Assembly: GCF_010015445.1 (NCBI RefSeq)
Contig: NC_053121.1
Span: 25,080,434-25,144,433 of the forward strand
Source of the DNA: Perca fluviatilis
Lineage: Eukaryota > Chordata > Actinopteri > Perciformes > Percidae
Direction of reading: 5' to 3'
DNA: 64,000 nt
The position numbers were made by a program, and so were the translations under genes. Within the stretch, counting starts at the first letter, position 1, and each line of letters starts with the position of its first letter. Positions 1-12,529 of the stretch are shown here, piece after piece. The notes beneath the pieces were generated by a model, which searched no databases, was not told the DNA's origin, and was given only the letters and a program-made list of their open reading frames with translations.

Positions 1-1358
1 GGCCCCTTGAACATAAACAGATGTATGTGAAAACAGAAGAGCAAAACTATATATGGAATTCATAAACATGAATCCATATCAGGCAAACAGTTCATCCTAA
101 CAGCTGATGAAAACCTTGTGAACACAGAGGGCCAATAAACACTAAACTTTAGCTCACCCTCAGCAGAGTAGTTGAATCTTAAAAATCCTTAAAAATCCTC
201 ATGAATTTTATTTCTTCACTAAATACGTGTGATGTGTTTCATTGCATAACCTTCAGCCAAAGGTTCTTCTTTCCTACGCACTCTCAGTATATCAATAATA
301 AAACTGTTTTAGCAGACTCTTTTCATTAGACATAATCTAATCGTGCTACAAGTTAAAGCAAAACAAACATACCATCAAAACTAAATTACTGGCGATTTTA
401 AACAAGTGCTACTTTTATATATACAAATATTTATGAAAAATTGTTGTTTGTGCTACAAAGCCTTTAAGTTTTAACTCACTCACTTACTTTTAGAGTAGGG
501 AGGGCCATAATTCATCAATTACATTCAGAGGTATCATGTTCATGTGGTCCATTTGTGGTATAGTTTTAGAAAATACTGCTGTCAAAGTTAATTAGTTCAT
601 CCAAGGAAAATGGTATTAAAAACTGAAACTACTAGTTACTGACGTTTTGTTTTTTACATATTTGAAAAGTTTTGTCTGATGCAATGCATAACAATTGAAC
701 ACAGCTTAATGCATCAAACATCAATTTAGTTATTTAGCATATATTTGCCATATCGTGATATATATCAATATCTCAAAAAGTGATACCTTGAGTTAAATAA
801 ATCTTTCCAGTTAAGATTTAAGCGTCAGAGCCATTGTTTTGCATTATTTAGTTTGGTTGAGAGGTAACAGTCTGATGCAATGTCGCTGCTATTTTCCTTC
901 AATAGTACTGAATATGCTATGGGGAGAAGCGATGGTTCCCTCAGGCATTAAAAGCTGCAGTGAGTGAACCCTGCGCAGTGACGTTTCTCTCCCTCTTTCT
1001 GTCCCTCTCTTTCTCTCACATAAAAAATGGGAGAAGGCACGCAGGTTCACAGCATGGGGGTAGTGATGACATAGGAGAGGGAGGGGGCTGTGTTTCACAT
1101 CTGATTAACGTGCCCATGGAAACGAATGGTTGGAGGATCCCTTTGCCCTTGACATGCAATCTCTGGAGATTACGGCAATTGTTGGTAGCCTTACCTGCCT
1201 ACTGTACCTGCCATGCGCAAAGATTTAACCCGCTGAATGGAAACAGCCACACCAGCATCTCCCTGCTCCTGTCCTCAGTTTTGACACATTTTGAAATCTC
1301 CCCTCTGAGCTATTCTATGTTTGCTTCTCTGACTGCTCATGTTCAGTAGGCTCCAACG
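1..1358. other. Non-coding, AT-rich; nothing recognised
   Basis: No exon, RNA gene or full repeat was recognised. The short ORFs around 889-1349 overlap on opposite strands, lack splice context and show no protein family signature. Confidence 0.5.
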
Positions 1359-1730
1359 AGGGCTGGGCAATATATCGATATTATATCGATATCGTGATAT
1401 GAGACTAGATATTGTCTTAGATTTTGGATATCGTAATATCGTGATATGACATAAGTGTTGTCTTTTCCTGGTTTTAAAGGCTGCATTACAGTAAAGTGAT
1501 GTACTTTTCTGAACTTACCAGACTGTTCTAGCGGTTCTAATATTTGCCTTTTCCCCACTTAGACATGATGTCCACATTACTGATGATTATTTATCTAAAC
1601 TCTGTGAAAGTTGTGAAGATATTTTGTTAAAGCACCAATTGTCAACCCTAGAATATCGCCGCAATATCGATATCGAGGTATTTGGTCAAGAATATCGTAA
1701 TATCTGATTTTCTCCCTATCGCCCAGCCCT
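1359..1730. mobile_element. Short DNA transposon (MITE) with AGGGCTGGGC termini
   Basis: The element begins AGGGCTGGGC and ends GCCCAGCCCT, a perfect 10-bp inverted terminal repeat. Inside both ends are stretches of atatcgatat / atatcgtgatat. A 7-bp direct repeat, ctccaac, lies at 1351-1357 and 1733-1739, one to two bases from the termini, and may be the target duplication. It has no coding capacity. This cgatat-rich sequence is common in teleost genomes and probably hAT-related. Confidence 0.75.
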
Positions 1731-3060
1731 ACCTCCAACCCGCAGTAACCCTGTAGCCACGAATTCACCCCTTCAACTGGAGAGGGATTGTGAATAAACC
1801 AACAGGCAGTCAAGTGGTGAGGGGAGTCAGTGGCTTTATTAGCTGGCTCAATGCTGCTGCCGGCCCTTTGAACTCACAGCGCTCTGATCATAGCAGAGTA
1901 TGCAGTCTCACACCTCATCATTTCATACACTCTCTAATTCAGGAGCATATAGCACCACACATCACAGGCGGCTGACTGACTCAAAGAGACATCTGCAGAA
2001 AGCCAGAAACTAGAGGGCTGCACAGTTTGTTTTCAATTTGTTCTGAACCTTTAGTAAGAGTCGGGGGTTGCTTTCAGAGCAGGGTGGACAAGGGGTTAAA
2101 TTTAAAAGCTGCAGAAATGGGAACAACTTTTCATGCACTTTGGTTTCCTCACTGGAGTTTGTATAGACAAAGCCAGCCTTCAACTCAGCCACAAGCCTAG
2201 CATTATCACAATACAACAATGCTGCATATCAAACAGGTCCCGACAGAACTAAAAGAAAGTGCTCACGACCAAAACAACCTCCCCCCCCCTCCTGAGAGGA
2301 ACACTCAGAGGCCAAGTGTGGTGGCCCACAGAGGAGGTTAAAAACATCACAGCTACAGTCAGGGGGCTGATCAGGGATTCAGACTGTGCGCAGTGAAATC
2401 TGTAAATTGAGAACCAGGTCGATTTCGACTGACAATGTCATTCTTTTTGCTCCAAACTGAGCGGCTTTCATGGTGGCTGCCATGGTAACGTGGTCTGAAA
2501 ATCGGCAAGCAATTGGTACCAGTTTCTGCCAAGGCCCAGGCTTACTGGTAGGCATGCGATAAGCAGCATTTCCGACACTAAATGTTGGATAGTGAAAGCT
2601 GAACAACAAGGGACTGCCTCCTTAGTTAGGCACCATTCCATATGTGCAGGATGAATGTGTGGGGATGCTATCAGGCAGCGAGCAAATCCCCAGTAGGATG
2701 CTGTAACAGTGCTGGGGCTTATTCCAGGTTAAAAGAATGTTTGGCTTGTATCTGGCATAATTAACACATCTCATCCATGGCTAAATAATCCTGATCCCCT
2801 AATGTGCTTATGCAGTGGAAAACATCTCTGCCCATGACATGTTTCTGTCTGGCTGTGTGGGTTAGTATGTCTGTGGTAATGGCATGCTATAGAGGGATTC
2901 ATTTGCTAAAGCTACTTTTAGTGAATGAAGGAGAGAGGCACACGATGGAGACAGCAGGCCAGATCCTCTAACGTCATGGTAATAACCATGGCTACACACA
3001 CCAGGGTATTTATTCTTCCTGTCTCCTACTAACACAAATATTGCTCTGTTACCCATAAGG

Positions 3061-3061
<1 letters not shown>

Positions 3062-3092
<31 letters not shown>
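3062..3092. repeat. (CA)n microsatellite
   Basis: About 15 uninterrupted CA units. Confidence 0.95.
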
Positions 3093-3094
<2 letters not shown>

Positions 3095-3339
3095 AATAAG
3101 CTAAAACTACCTCCCATATAAACACAAATAATTGCTGTTATCTTTATATTACTATATTACTGTGCAAGTCCTTGGTTTGTTTTTGCAATAGAAACCTAAT
3201 CCACCATTACATTGGAAAATGTTGTTAATGAATGCTTTAGTATAGTGTTTATGGTATGTGAATATGACATGTAACTGTCAACAATACAGAAGTCAGATTT
3301 AGTCTAATCATAATGCTAATATGGAGTTCAGATAGAAGA

Positions 3340-4119
3340 GTCTACAGCCATGCTTTGAGATAAATGCTCACATGGGCAATGCTAACATGCAGATGTTTAC
3401 CAGGTATAATGTTTGTCGCGTTCACCATCTTCGTATATAGCATGCTAACATTTCCTAATTAGCACTGAACACAAAGTACATCTGAGGCTAATGGGAATAT
3501 CATTATCTTAGCAGGTATTTGTTCATAAAGCATTGGACAAATTATATTTTTGACCTGATAATGGAGCTATATAAAATGTTAAGGAATCACGGAAATTATT
3601 ACAAGTCATCCTGACAGGAGCGTTAAGGTCTGTGCTATATGTCATTGTAATCCATTTACAACAAAAGGGAACTGAGGTGGAGGTGCTAGAGGAAAAGTCA
3701 GGGGATCACCAAAGTCAGTACGATACATCTTTTGGGGAACATGAATGCCTGTACACAATTTCATGTCAATCCATACAATAGCTGTTGAGATATACCAGTC
3801 TGGACCAAAGTGGGAAACTGACCAACCATGTGTAGAACTATGCCGCTAGCAAGTCTAAAAACATCTCAGTCCCTTGTGAAAGAAACTACGTATCCAGCTT
3901 GAATCATTTATAAGATCTTTTATGCCAAAATATTAGGAATAGATTCATACAATAGCTGTTGAGATATACCAGTCTGGACCAAAGTGGGAAACTGACCAAC
4001 CATGTGTAGAACTATGCCGCTAGCAAGTCTAAAAACATCTCAGTCCCTTGTGAAAGAAACTACGTATCCAGCTTGAATCATTTATAAGATCTTTTATGCC
4101 AAAATATTAGGAATAGATT
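3340..4119 (+). repeat. Teleost interspersed repeat (family A), with a tandem duplication
   Basis: The segment contains atgctaaca...ctaattagcac, ggggaacatgaatg and cagtctggaccaaagtggg. The same series of motifs recurs at 16870-17290, 39690-40620 and, inverted, 47985-48180. These are diverged copies of one non-coding repeat family. Confidence 0.7.
3772..4119 (+). repeat. Perfect tandem duplication, unit 174 bp, two copies
   Basis: Bases 3772-3945 and 3946-4119 are identical by eye, each running from catacaatagctg to ggaatagatt. The junction falls inside the family A repeat. Confidence 0.95.
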
Positions 4120-5958
4120 AGAATAGAATCACACTGTGGGCACATGGGGCCTCTGATTTCAGTACCGACCCGTTCCCATCCTCCCAGCTTTGTTTGTTTG
4201 TTCACACATCAAGATACATCTTTACAAACTGCAGTAAGCAAGATTCATGACACAGAGGTGTCAGATAAGTGATGTAGGGACAGTAAAGAAACAGAGGAGA
4301 GAGTAAATGTTTTTGAGATGCTTAGCCAACCGAGAAAATGGATCAATGAGATTGCACATAATTGATTCATAATCAGTGTGACTGTGAGTGATCAGCAAGA
4401 CGAGGAAACAAACAGATAAGGTCCAAGAGAACAGCAAAATCAATTTGCGGTGACACAGAGAAAATTAAACACAGCAAGGATTAAATGTGGATGGCCATGC
4501 TTGACTGTGCATGTTTACATTTGATGCAACAGTTTCTACTCGTGTTTACTTGTTGCTACAGTAAGACTCACAGGCTGGTATAGTTTCATCCCTCATGTCA
4601 TAGTGGCAGAAAAACCACTACGCTGTGGCTGCATTTACAAGTGCAGACATTTGTTATGTGGTCGTTTTGGCAGTCGATACACACAAATCAGCTTTACAAC
4701 TATTAATAAGCAGCTCTGGCCCATTTGCCATGCTCCCTGGGTTCCTGCATTGACACACAGCACAGTGATATACAGTTTGCTCTTGCCAGCCATGAGGGCA
4801 GTTGATGAACTTGGCATTAAACCAGAGGACAGCCATTTCTCTTCTCTGACTGGATGGACAGGTGCTGGAAGATGTATGTAACTCTCCAGGCTCCACTGAT
4901 GGACTCTTTGCAGCATCAACAGGGATAAGCTGTCAGTATTGCACTTTCCGCTGGGCCATAACAAGACGGAGAGCCGGCCATTTGAAAAACACAACATAAC
5001 AGATATCACCTTAGGAGGTGGTGGTGAAACTAGGGCGTGGAATCAGGGAGCAGCCAACCAGCTATTCATCATTAGTCTGGAGACTGGCCAGTTTGTGACA
5101 CTGTCAACTATTCTCTTCTCTGCCTGACCACTTCTACCTCTCCTTTTCTACCCTCTTCTTTTTAAGGAGGCGGCAGCAGTAGTAGCAATAACCAGGCATT
5201 CCTGAGATTCCCTCTTTATTAAACTTTAATTAGGGAATTACCAAGTGGGGGGAGGAAGTGTTGAGATTTGATGGAAAGAGGGCAAACTCAGGGATTCAAG
5301 ATCATCAGAAGTAGAGATAAGAAGCTTATTGTTGTAAGACATATGTTATCCTGCCATTTTACTGTTATACCAGCTGAATATAAACATGGGAATCTCTCGT
5401 GGGAAAAGATCAAATGGGATACTATAGAGGCCGGATCCAATTTCAGAGCAATAAGATAGCGTAGATATCTTTGTTTATGGAGATGAAATATGCATTAACC
5501 AATGATAAACCTGCCATGGAATCAATCAAAAGGTTTTATCCAGATGCAACAGATGCTGCCACAATCAATCTCTATTAGTTCCCCTACAGATGGGTAGAGA
5601 TACAAAGCTAGCTGTTGCTGTATGTCATATCTGTCACACCGAGATGCTTTCCCTGCAGGCTGCAAGAGTTAATCTATACTGCCAGTGTTATCACTGGGGC
5701 CCGGCTTATTTTTAGCAGCTTTCATTACACTTTTCTATCCTGTAGCCAGATTGGATGGGTTGAGATTTGTCAGGAGAATCACAAGATGTTCTCCCTTCAA
5801 ACCCCAGTGCAGAGCAGTAGCTGACAGCTTGCTATGGCAGGAGACATCTAAATTGTCTCATTATGGACCCTGGGTTATGACAGCCAGAGCCACCCTGTAA
5901 GAGGAACAGCAGATGAGTTGTGTTAGCCAAGATACAATTACTTTACCATCTTGCATTA

Positions 5959-5989
<31 letters not shown>

Positions 5990-7639
5990 CATAGCAAGTG
6001 CGACTCCATGCATGTGTTTGCAGCACCTCTTAAACTAGCCATTGCTCAAACATCAGCTGCAGTTGGGCGTTGTGTGGCACTGTAGTTCCTGCAGGTATCA
6101 CTGTGAGACATTTAAGATGTCAGTATGCTTTAACCAAAGTGCTGGTTGGATGGTCAAACAGCATCTGAAATCCCCACCTTTCCAGGGTTTGCATCTGACA
6201 GGTTATGTAACCTTCCGAAACTGACAGTTCGACAATCACACTCACTTCATGCAGCAGTTGTTTGGTTGTGTGGATCTGAGAAAGTAGGCAGGATTTTAAG
6301 TATCAAGCTCTTTTTTTTTTTTTTTTCACCTAATTACTTCAGGCACTTTTTCATGTGTACAACCGAGTTCAACACCATGAATGTCTTCGAGAAGATTCTG
6401 ACCGAAAGTGTGTACCGTTATCCGTGTTTGGATAGATATCAATATGAGGTTTTTTATTCCACCTTCAACTGTGACCATTTGAAACAGCTAAAACAACGTT
6501 TGCCTTCAGCAGTGTCGTATGAAACAGCTTACGAACAAACTACTTTGCTTCAAGCATATCGACACTTTAATAGCCAATACTGCAGCCTTGTGTTTCTGTG
6601 TGTTCGAAGTCTAAAGAGTGTTTTCACATTCAAACCCCTGGATTTTCGAAAAAATGAGCTGAAAGCCTTCAGACTGTGTCAATGTCCCTCATTCACAGTG
6701 AATCTAGAACAATAACAAAAGGATAATGCGCAGATTAGTGCTCCTAGGGGCAGAGATGGGCTTTAGATGCGGAAATATGCAAGAGAGACTTTCCCTGCTG
6801 CAAATGAATTAGCCCACTGTTCACCCACAAATATAGTGTGTAATGTGCTTGCGGAAGAGGATTAGTGTGGATGTGGAACTTGAGATGTCTGGCATTTCAA
6901 GGATATACATCGAAAACATTCAGCAAGCTGTCTAGCTCAGTCATACAGTTCACCATTATTTAAACCTGAAGGCTAGAAACACTTCTTTTTCCTCTTTTTC
7001 TATGGAGAGTTGTTCTTTTAAAAAGGTCTTCAATATACCACAGCTGAAGGCCAATAAGAGAATTTGCCTTCCTCCTAATGTTGTTTTTAATTCTGCTCTT
7101 GAGGAAAGCTGCCCTCCATTAAAACAATATGATCTAGGCTATTAAAGACGTCTGAGTGTTTTGAACGCAATAGACAGATTTTATAGACAGTTTTTGATGC
7201 TGTGCCTTGTTCATATAACAGCCTGCAGTATTGGCCCTCTGCTACAACTAAATACACTGACTGATGAAAACCATCTTAAGGAACCAGAGAACCTAGTATC
7301 ATCATGGCTTTTGTAAGCTGCTCAACTGCTGTCCTCAATATAGCCTACTTGGTGCTTTTCCAAACCTTTGCAGTCATGGCTGACTTATCTTAAGCTGTGT
7401 CCTCACTCGAGCCCTCGTAAACCAGAGGAAGGTCATTCTCTTGGGAATTCTAAAAATGGTGCCAGTGTCTCTTATGAGAGAGGAGACAGGAATGTCATGA
7501 CCCCATGTGAGTGATGTCAATCAGCTTTTTGATGGGAAATGCCCAATGGGGATTTGTAGTTTCTTTGAGAAAAGTGGGTTAGTTTGGCTCTGATCATATG
7601 ACATATTAATCTTAAAAAAGGAGAAAGTTGCACTGTTGA
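4120..7639. other. Non-coding stretch; nothing firmly recognised
   Basis: There is a poly-T tract at 6309-6327. A 189-codon open frame at 6146-6715 crosses this tract and has no recognisable domain, so it is not called a gene. No tRNA, full repeat or strong splice-bounded exon was seen. Confidence 0.4.
5961..5989. repeat. (GT)n microsatellite
   Basis: About 14 GT units. Confidence 0.95.
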
Positions 7640-7946
7640 AGGGGTTCTCCACCAATTTTACCAATGAAGTTAATTGAAAAAATAACCCTGATAAGGTCAT
7701 TGGGGATATCTCTGTTTGGTCTTGACACTTTAAAACTAGAGGTGTGGCGTTTGGAAAAAGTGGTTATTTAGGACGTGGGGATTATGGGCATTATGGGAAA
7801 TATAGGATCCAGTGTATTTGACCCACACTATGGACTAAAAGTCAGGATATCTGGGCCTCTGTTGCTTCAATTTAGATTTTTAAAATCTGTCTTGTGAGTC
7901 TTCCAAACTTTACAGAAGTCAACAGCTAAATCACTGTAGTACCCCT
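7640..7946. mobile_element. TTAA-type MITE, degenerate
   Basis: The left end is TTGA then AGGGGTTCTCC; the right end is GTAGTACCCCT then TTAA at 7947-7950. The termini are imperfect inverted repeats and the target site fits a TTAA duplication with one change. The interior is non-coding. Confidence 0.5.
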
Positions 7947-8873
7947 TTAACCACATCTACACAGCTCCATTAACTTACATTCTTTATGAGATACACAAAG
8001 GTTTATGTACATTTAATTGTTAATTCAAATTAAAAATGCATGACTGTATAGGTACTGCATACAATGACTCGCCACTAAGATATTTAACCACTATAACATG
8101 CCTAAATAAAAAGACCTGCTCTGCCTTTACTTTAGTTTTTATTGGACTAAATAACTGGATGTAGTATGAAAGATCACCCACGTTAAAAATATCCCATTAC
8201 AAGTAATAAAAATATGATTGCTAAATATGATTGCTAAACATGCTTCAAAAAAATCTCTCAATCTCCAAGAGGAGTTCTTTTAGTTTGCAATAGGTTAAGA
8301 GGTCATAGAGACACTTAAAGTGGCCCAAACCATTTGGAAAAGAGGGGCTTAAGGGGATCAGGCTACACTTATTGAGAGATGACTGAGAACATGTGGGATT
8401 GCTCTCAAAAACACATGTACTCACACACACCTTCACAGAAATTCTCACACAGACACAACGCTATTAAACTCATCTCTAATCTCGGATCAAACACTGCGAC
8501 AGGATGCACCTCCACGAGGTCTGGTGCTGTGCAGTGTTTGTAATCTTGGGGGAGAGTGACAGAGACATGAGACACGAGGGTTTGAGTTTCTCGTCTATCT
8601 GCTGTGCTTCGGTACCACCACACTTGATGAACTACAATGCTGGGTGGGCTTAAAGAGGCCCACACACACACACACACACTTATCTATACATGTCTCTTGT
8701 TTCCTCATCCATTATCACTGTGATCCCTCTTTGGATTTTGCTACACATTTTCTGTAGGCACTGATGGATTTAGCTGATAATCAAAATGTGATACTCTTAG
8801 TGAGAAGAGGCTGTGAAATACCATTTACTGGAGAGGTCATCTAATTGGTCTCTCCTCTATCTGTGTCCTCCAG

Positions 8874-9046
8874 GTCCCATGGCCTCCACGGAGCATGGCA
8901 GAGAGCTGGAAGAGGCGGCTACAGCGAGAAAAATGGTCCAGCAAAACCCTGGGAGGGGCGGTCAGAGCCACAGACCAGCCGGCTGGAAGAGGAGACGCCC
9001 ACGGCCACGTCTTTCCCACAAGGGACCCATGCCGTTCTAGAGCGAG
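8874..9046 (+). CDS. Candidate internal coding exon, unknown gene
   Basis: This 173-bp GC-rich block has a good pyrimidine tract and acceptor (tctgtgtcctccag) and a good donor (GAGCGAG then gtgaga). Two frames are open throughout. One reads SHGLHGAWQRAGRGG...SRLEEETPTATSFPQ...HAVLER; it continues into 12426 with a matching phase. The other reads RSMAESWKRRLQREKWSS and also continues. Base composition differs from the AT-rich flanks, which supports an exon. No known domain was recognised. Earlier exons were not found in 1-8873. Confidence 0.4.
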
Positions 9047-9507
9047 GTGAGATTACAGCAGTCAGGGGTGAAAAGATGCTCGTTAGGTTTTTATTTGGCA
9101 AAGCATACCATCAAACTGTAATGTCAGTGTCACACAGTAAAAGTGGATTCTCTTGGTAAAGTACCTGCCTATCTTTGCTGCATTGTACCAACTTTCTGTC
9201 AAGTCAGAGCTACTGGTTTCTCAAGAGACTATGAGCAAAAGCACTTCCCGATTTATTATCTGCTGACTAGTGAGGAAACACAATTTCAGTGAGGAACTTC
9301 TAAGGGGAATATGATGGTGACTCCTAAAATACTTTGTTGGCAGAATCAGTTTGGATGTTTTCAATGACAAATGGGAAACTCAAACTCTTACAGAAACACT
9401 GGAAACTCTGCAGCCAGACTCAACTCCAAGACAAGGATGTTATTGTTGGCACTGTAAATAAGTGTATGTCTTAACAGATTATTGGACTTTAGCTTACAAG
9501 CTTGCAT

Positions 9508-9767
9508 TGTAGGCAGCACAGTGGCTCAGTGGTTAGCACATCTGCCTCACAGCAAGAAGGTTCTGGGTTCGAGTCCAGGTCATTCTGGGCCTTTCTGTGT
9601 GGAGTTTGTATATCTCCCTGTGTTTGCGTGGGTCCCCTCTGGGTGCTCCAGTTTCTTCCCACCATAAAGACATGCATATTAGGACTACAGTTGAAAATTA
9701 ACTGACTGGCTAACACTGGTGCATTTACAGAAATGTTGATTAATGTGCATTGTCCTAATCAAATAAA
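9508..9767 (+). mobile_element. tRNA-derived SINE, DANA/mermaid-like
   Basis: The head has an A-box-like tggctcagtggttagca and a B-box-like ggttcgagtcc. The body (ctgtgtggagtttg, tgggtgctccag, aaagacatgca) matches the fish mermaid/DANA type as I remember it. A target-site duplication flanks it: CTTACAAGCTTGCAT at 9493-9507 and CTTACAACTTGCAT at 9768-9781, differing by one base. The 3' end is ctaatcaaataaa. Confidence 0.85.
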
Positions 9768-12425
9768 CTTACAACTTGCATGCCTTTGTAGTACAACAAA
9801 GGATTAAGGCTACGGCATTTATTTCCTCATATTGGAGACAGTTATAGTTGGAAACGTAACCTTTGAGCCAATTCAGCTAGTATACATCGTTTCTCTCCAG
9901 CTGATTAAATCAATTAAATCCCTTTTACCAAAGATAATACTTTGAAGAGTTGGGTTTCCTAGCGGCACCATTTTTCTCATGAAGGACTGTTTAACTTGCT
10001 GTCAAATAAAACAAGTCTTTGTGTGAAAACTCTTTCATCCAAAATCAGAGATAATATTTTACTTATCACCTTTTCACAGTTTGATTTTCTTTTCTGAACC
10101 AAAACAAACTCTCTTTATTTCTATAAAAACAGATCAAGCTTCATTGAGAAACTAAAACATACAACAACTAATTAAACAAGATGATCACATTTACAGTATA
10201 TACAGCTTAAAACTCTCTATGCACGTGCTAGTGTTAGTATATTTCTGTGAATGGAAAGCAGTACAATTATGTCCCTGCATTAAGAAGTGCGGGACCCATT
10301 CACATGTCTCTCCCAGACGCTGTGAGGGACAGGGAAACTAGACAAGACACAATATCCCTGCAGGAGGTGCCGACCATACAACAATGACCTGCAGAGGGTC
10401 GCCATAAATTAAAGCCATAGTGAGAGGAGGCTGCAGCCAGAGAGTGTCAAGGCATGGTTAATCAGTTTTAGGTAAAAGGAATCAAAGCTATAGAAGTTTG
10501 AATGCTATTTTCTTCTAAAGCAGCCGCAGAGGTTTTATAATCTATAGTGGATTTTTGATCATTATTGTTTTTTTTGTATTTTTGAAAAGACTTCTTTTGA
10601 ACTCATTCCTGCTTTCAATACGGGTCATTCCTGCTTTCAATACAGTATTCTAGAGGATCAGCACAAAGGTGAAAACAATGAGTAAGGGCCGAGCCAGAGC
10701 AGTTTGCACTTGAAGGACAACATGGGTCCTCCAACTTTCCTCAGTCTGCCAATAAAATGTGAGAATCCTCTCTGCAATTTGAGTGGTCAGAGCTTTCAGT
10801 GTTCAGGGCTAGAATGGCCACAAAATACAGAGAGCTTCAGGAAGTTCTGAAGCTCTGTAAAAGTGAACGGCTCAGTGAGTCACAATGCCGTCTCTGCAAA
10901 CACCTTTTAAACCACAAAGGTGTTTTGTTAGCTTTCCACTCTGGCTCCTCTCATTCTTGCTAAGTTCATAGTTCACCTCATTCAAGGGTTTCTTCACATA
11001 ACATGCCAATTTACCCCAACCTGACCTCAGTGGGAATCAGGCTGCATTTTAGTGATAATGCTACCAGCCTTCACTGAGTAAATGATCCAAACAAGGAGTT
11101 AAACTTCTACACAGTTCAGTCCCAGTTTGTTCTTTATGCCTTAGTATGATGTATTCTGACTGAAGGAATTAATTCTTATCTAGCATGAATCCATTTTACA
11201 GCCTTCTAAAAGCTTTAAGGCTTAGTTCATCCTTGTGTGTCCTGCTTTCTTCTTCAGTTTGAGCTGATGATGGGAAAAACACCTCTGGAAGCAGCTGGAG
11301 ATGCATTTTGTTTGATCAAAGCTAGAGTTCAATGGAGACATCCAGCTGAGTGCTGGTGAGACTCGTAGGCAGGCAGACTGTATGTGGATATGTCATTACT
11401 GGCCTGAACGTAATTACTGTAAAAGTAGAGATTAAGAACAATGATTGACTTGAAAGCGTCCGTCCACTCTATGCTATTTAGCGACATCTCCCCATTACAG
11501 TGTCAAAAGCAGCTCATCTTTTATTCCCTAAGACACCTGAGGTAAAGTTTGACTTTTCATCACTACACATTCCAGATGTAAGCGATTCTGAGAAGAAAGA
11601 TTGTGACCCGGGTCATCCTTTGAGGATCTGAGTAGACTCAGATCCGAACGTGCTATTACAACTCTTAGATCTTAGCCATGCCAGTGACAGTCCAAAAGAG
11701 GTCAGGATATTACAGATTTAAAGCCACAGGCAATTTATGAAATCCCCTTGAGACCCCAAGTGTGGGTAAGCTCAGTGAATGAGTCTTTTATCAAAACAAT
11801 GTAGAGCAGGTCTGCAATTCTTCCCATACACTCACAGTACAGTAGTTTGACTTCAAGGGGCTGCTGAACTGAGATCATACCATGGACCCAAAAGCACAAA
11901 AGACGACGACAACAACAACTCAATGGAGATTAGATATACGGTACATCAGTTCTCGGGGCATTACATGACCACAGAAATATGCCATCTTAAAACAAGAGCA
12001 GGCTCTTATCAGTAAATGCAACAAAACTCACCTGAAAACTTGGGAAATTATGACAGAACAGACACACAGAGTAGATAAAAAAGCGATGGAAGATAAAAGA
12101 TTTCCTCATTGTGAAGGAGTGATCCAGTGCCCCGAGCATAGTATAATGTAATGCTTGTGTTTTCTACGGTGAGATATACAATTGTTTTTCTTACTCCCTG
12201 CTGCACTTTTCTATCAAAGACAATGAAATCTGGTCTTTTTCTTCACTGTTTTCTAGTTGGTGCAAGATAACAGGGTATAACAGTAGAAGCTCTGGTAGAA
12301 ACTTCCTGAGGGGCATTCTTATTGGAGAGGAAATTTAATGTCTGCAGGACTCATGAAATGATTTTTAGGAAGCAAAAAAACACATGCTGATGGCACTTTT
12401 TCTGTGTTATTTTCCTGTTTTGCAG
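9768..12425. other. Non-coding stretch; nothing recognised apart from a small tandem repeat
   Basis: No exon or known repeat was recognised. At 10604-10645 a 20-bp tandem repeat of tcattcctgctttcaatac occurs twice. If the candidate exons at 8874 and 12426 are real, this is the intron between them. Confidence 0.4.
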
Positions 12426-12529
12426 GCACTGCTTTGAGCGCCCTCCCCCAGGTTCTGATTTCTATGCTCTTCCTTTGCCTTGGGGGGCCTTGCAACGAAG
12501 GGCCTACGCTTGCCCAGCCTGAAGAGTGA
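12426..12529 (+). CDS. Candidate last coding exon, unknown gene
   Basis: A long pyrimidine tract and acceptor (ttttcctgttttgcag) precede a GC-rich stretch. Joined to 8874-9046 in its first frame it gives GTALSALPQVLISMLFLCLG, then GPCNEGPTLAQPEE and TGA at 12527. The hydrophobic run could be a membrane or lipid-anchor signal, although a hydrophilic tail after it is not typical of a GPI signal. In the alternative frame it reads HCFERPPPGSDFYALPLPWG and stops slightly earlier. No family was recognised. Confidence 0.35.

Noticed and set aside
6146..6715. 189-codon open frame on the plus strand
   Set aside because: It runs through a poly-T tract (Leu-Phe run), has no recognisable domain and no splice or promoter context. 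Chance is the simplest explanation, though a protein search from MNVFEKILTESVYRYP onward would be decisive.
9508..9600. tRNA gene from A- and B-box-like motifs
   Set aside because: The sequence continues into a SINE body with a target duplication and does not form a full cloverleaf. It is a retroposon head.
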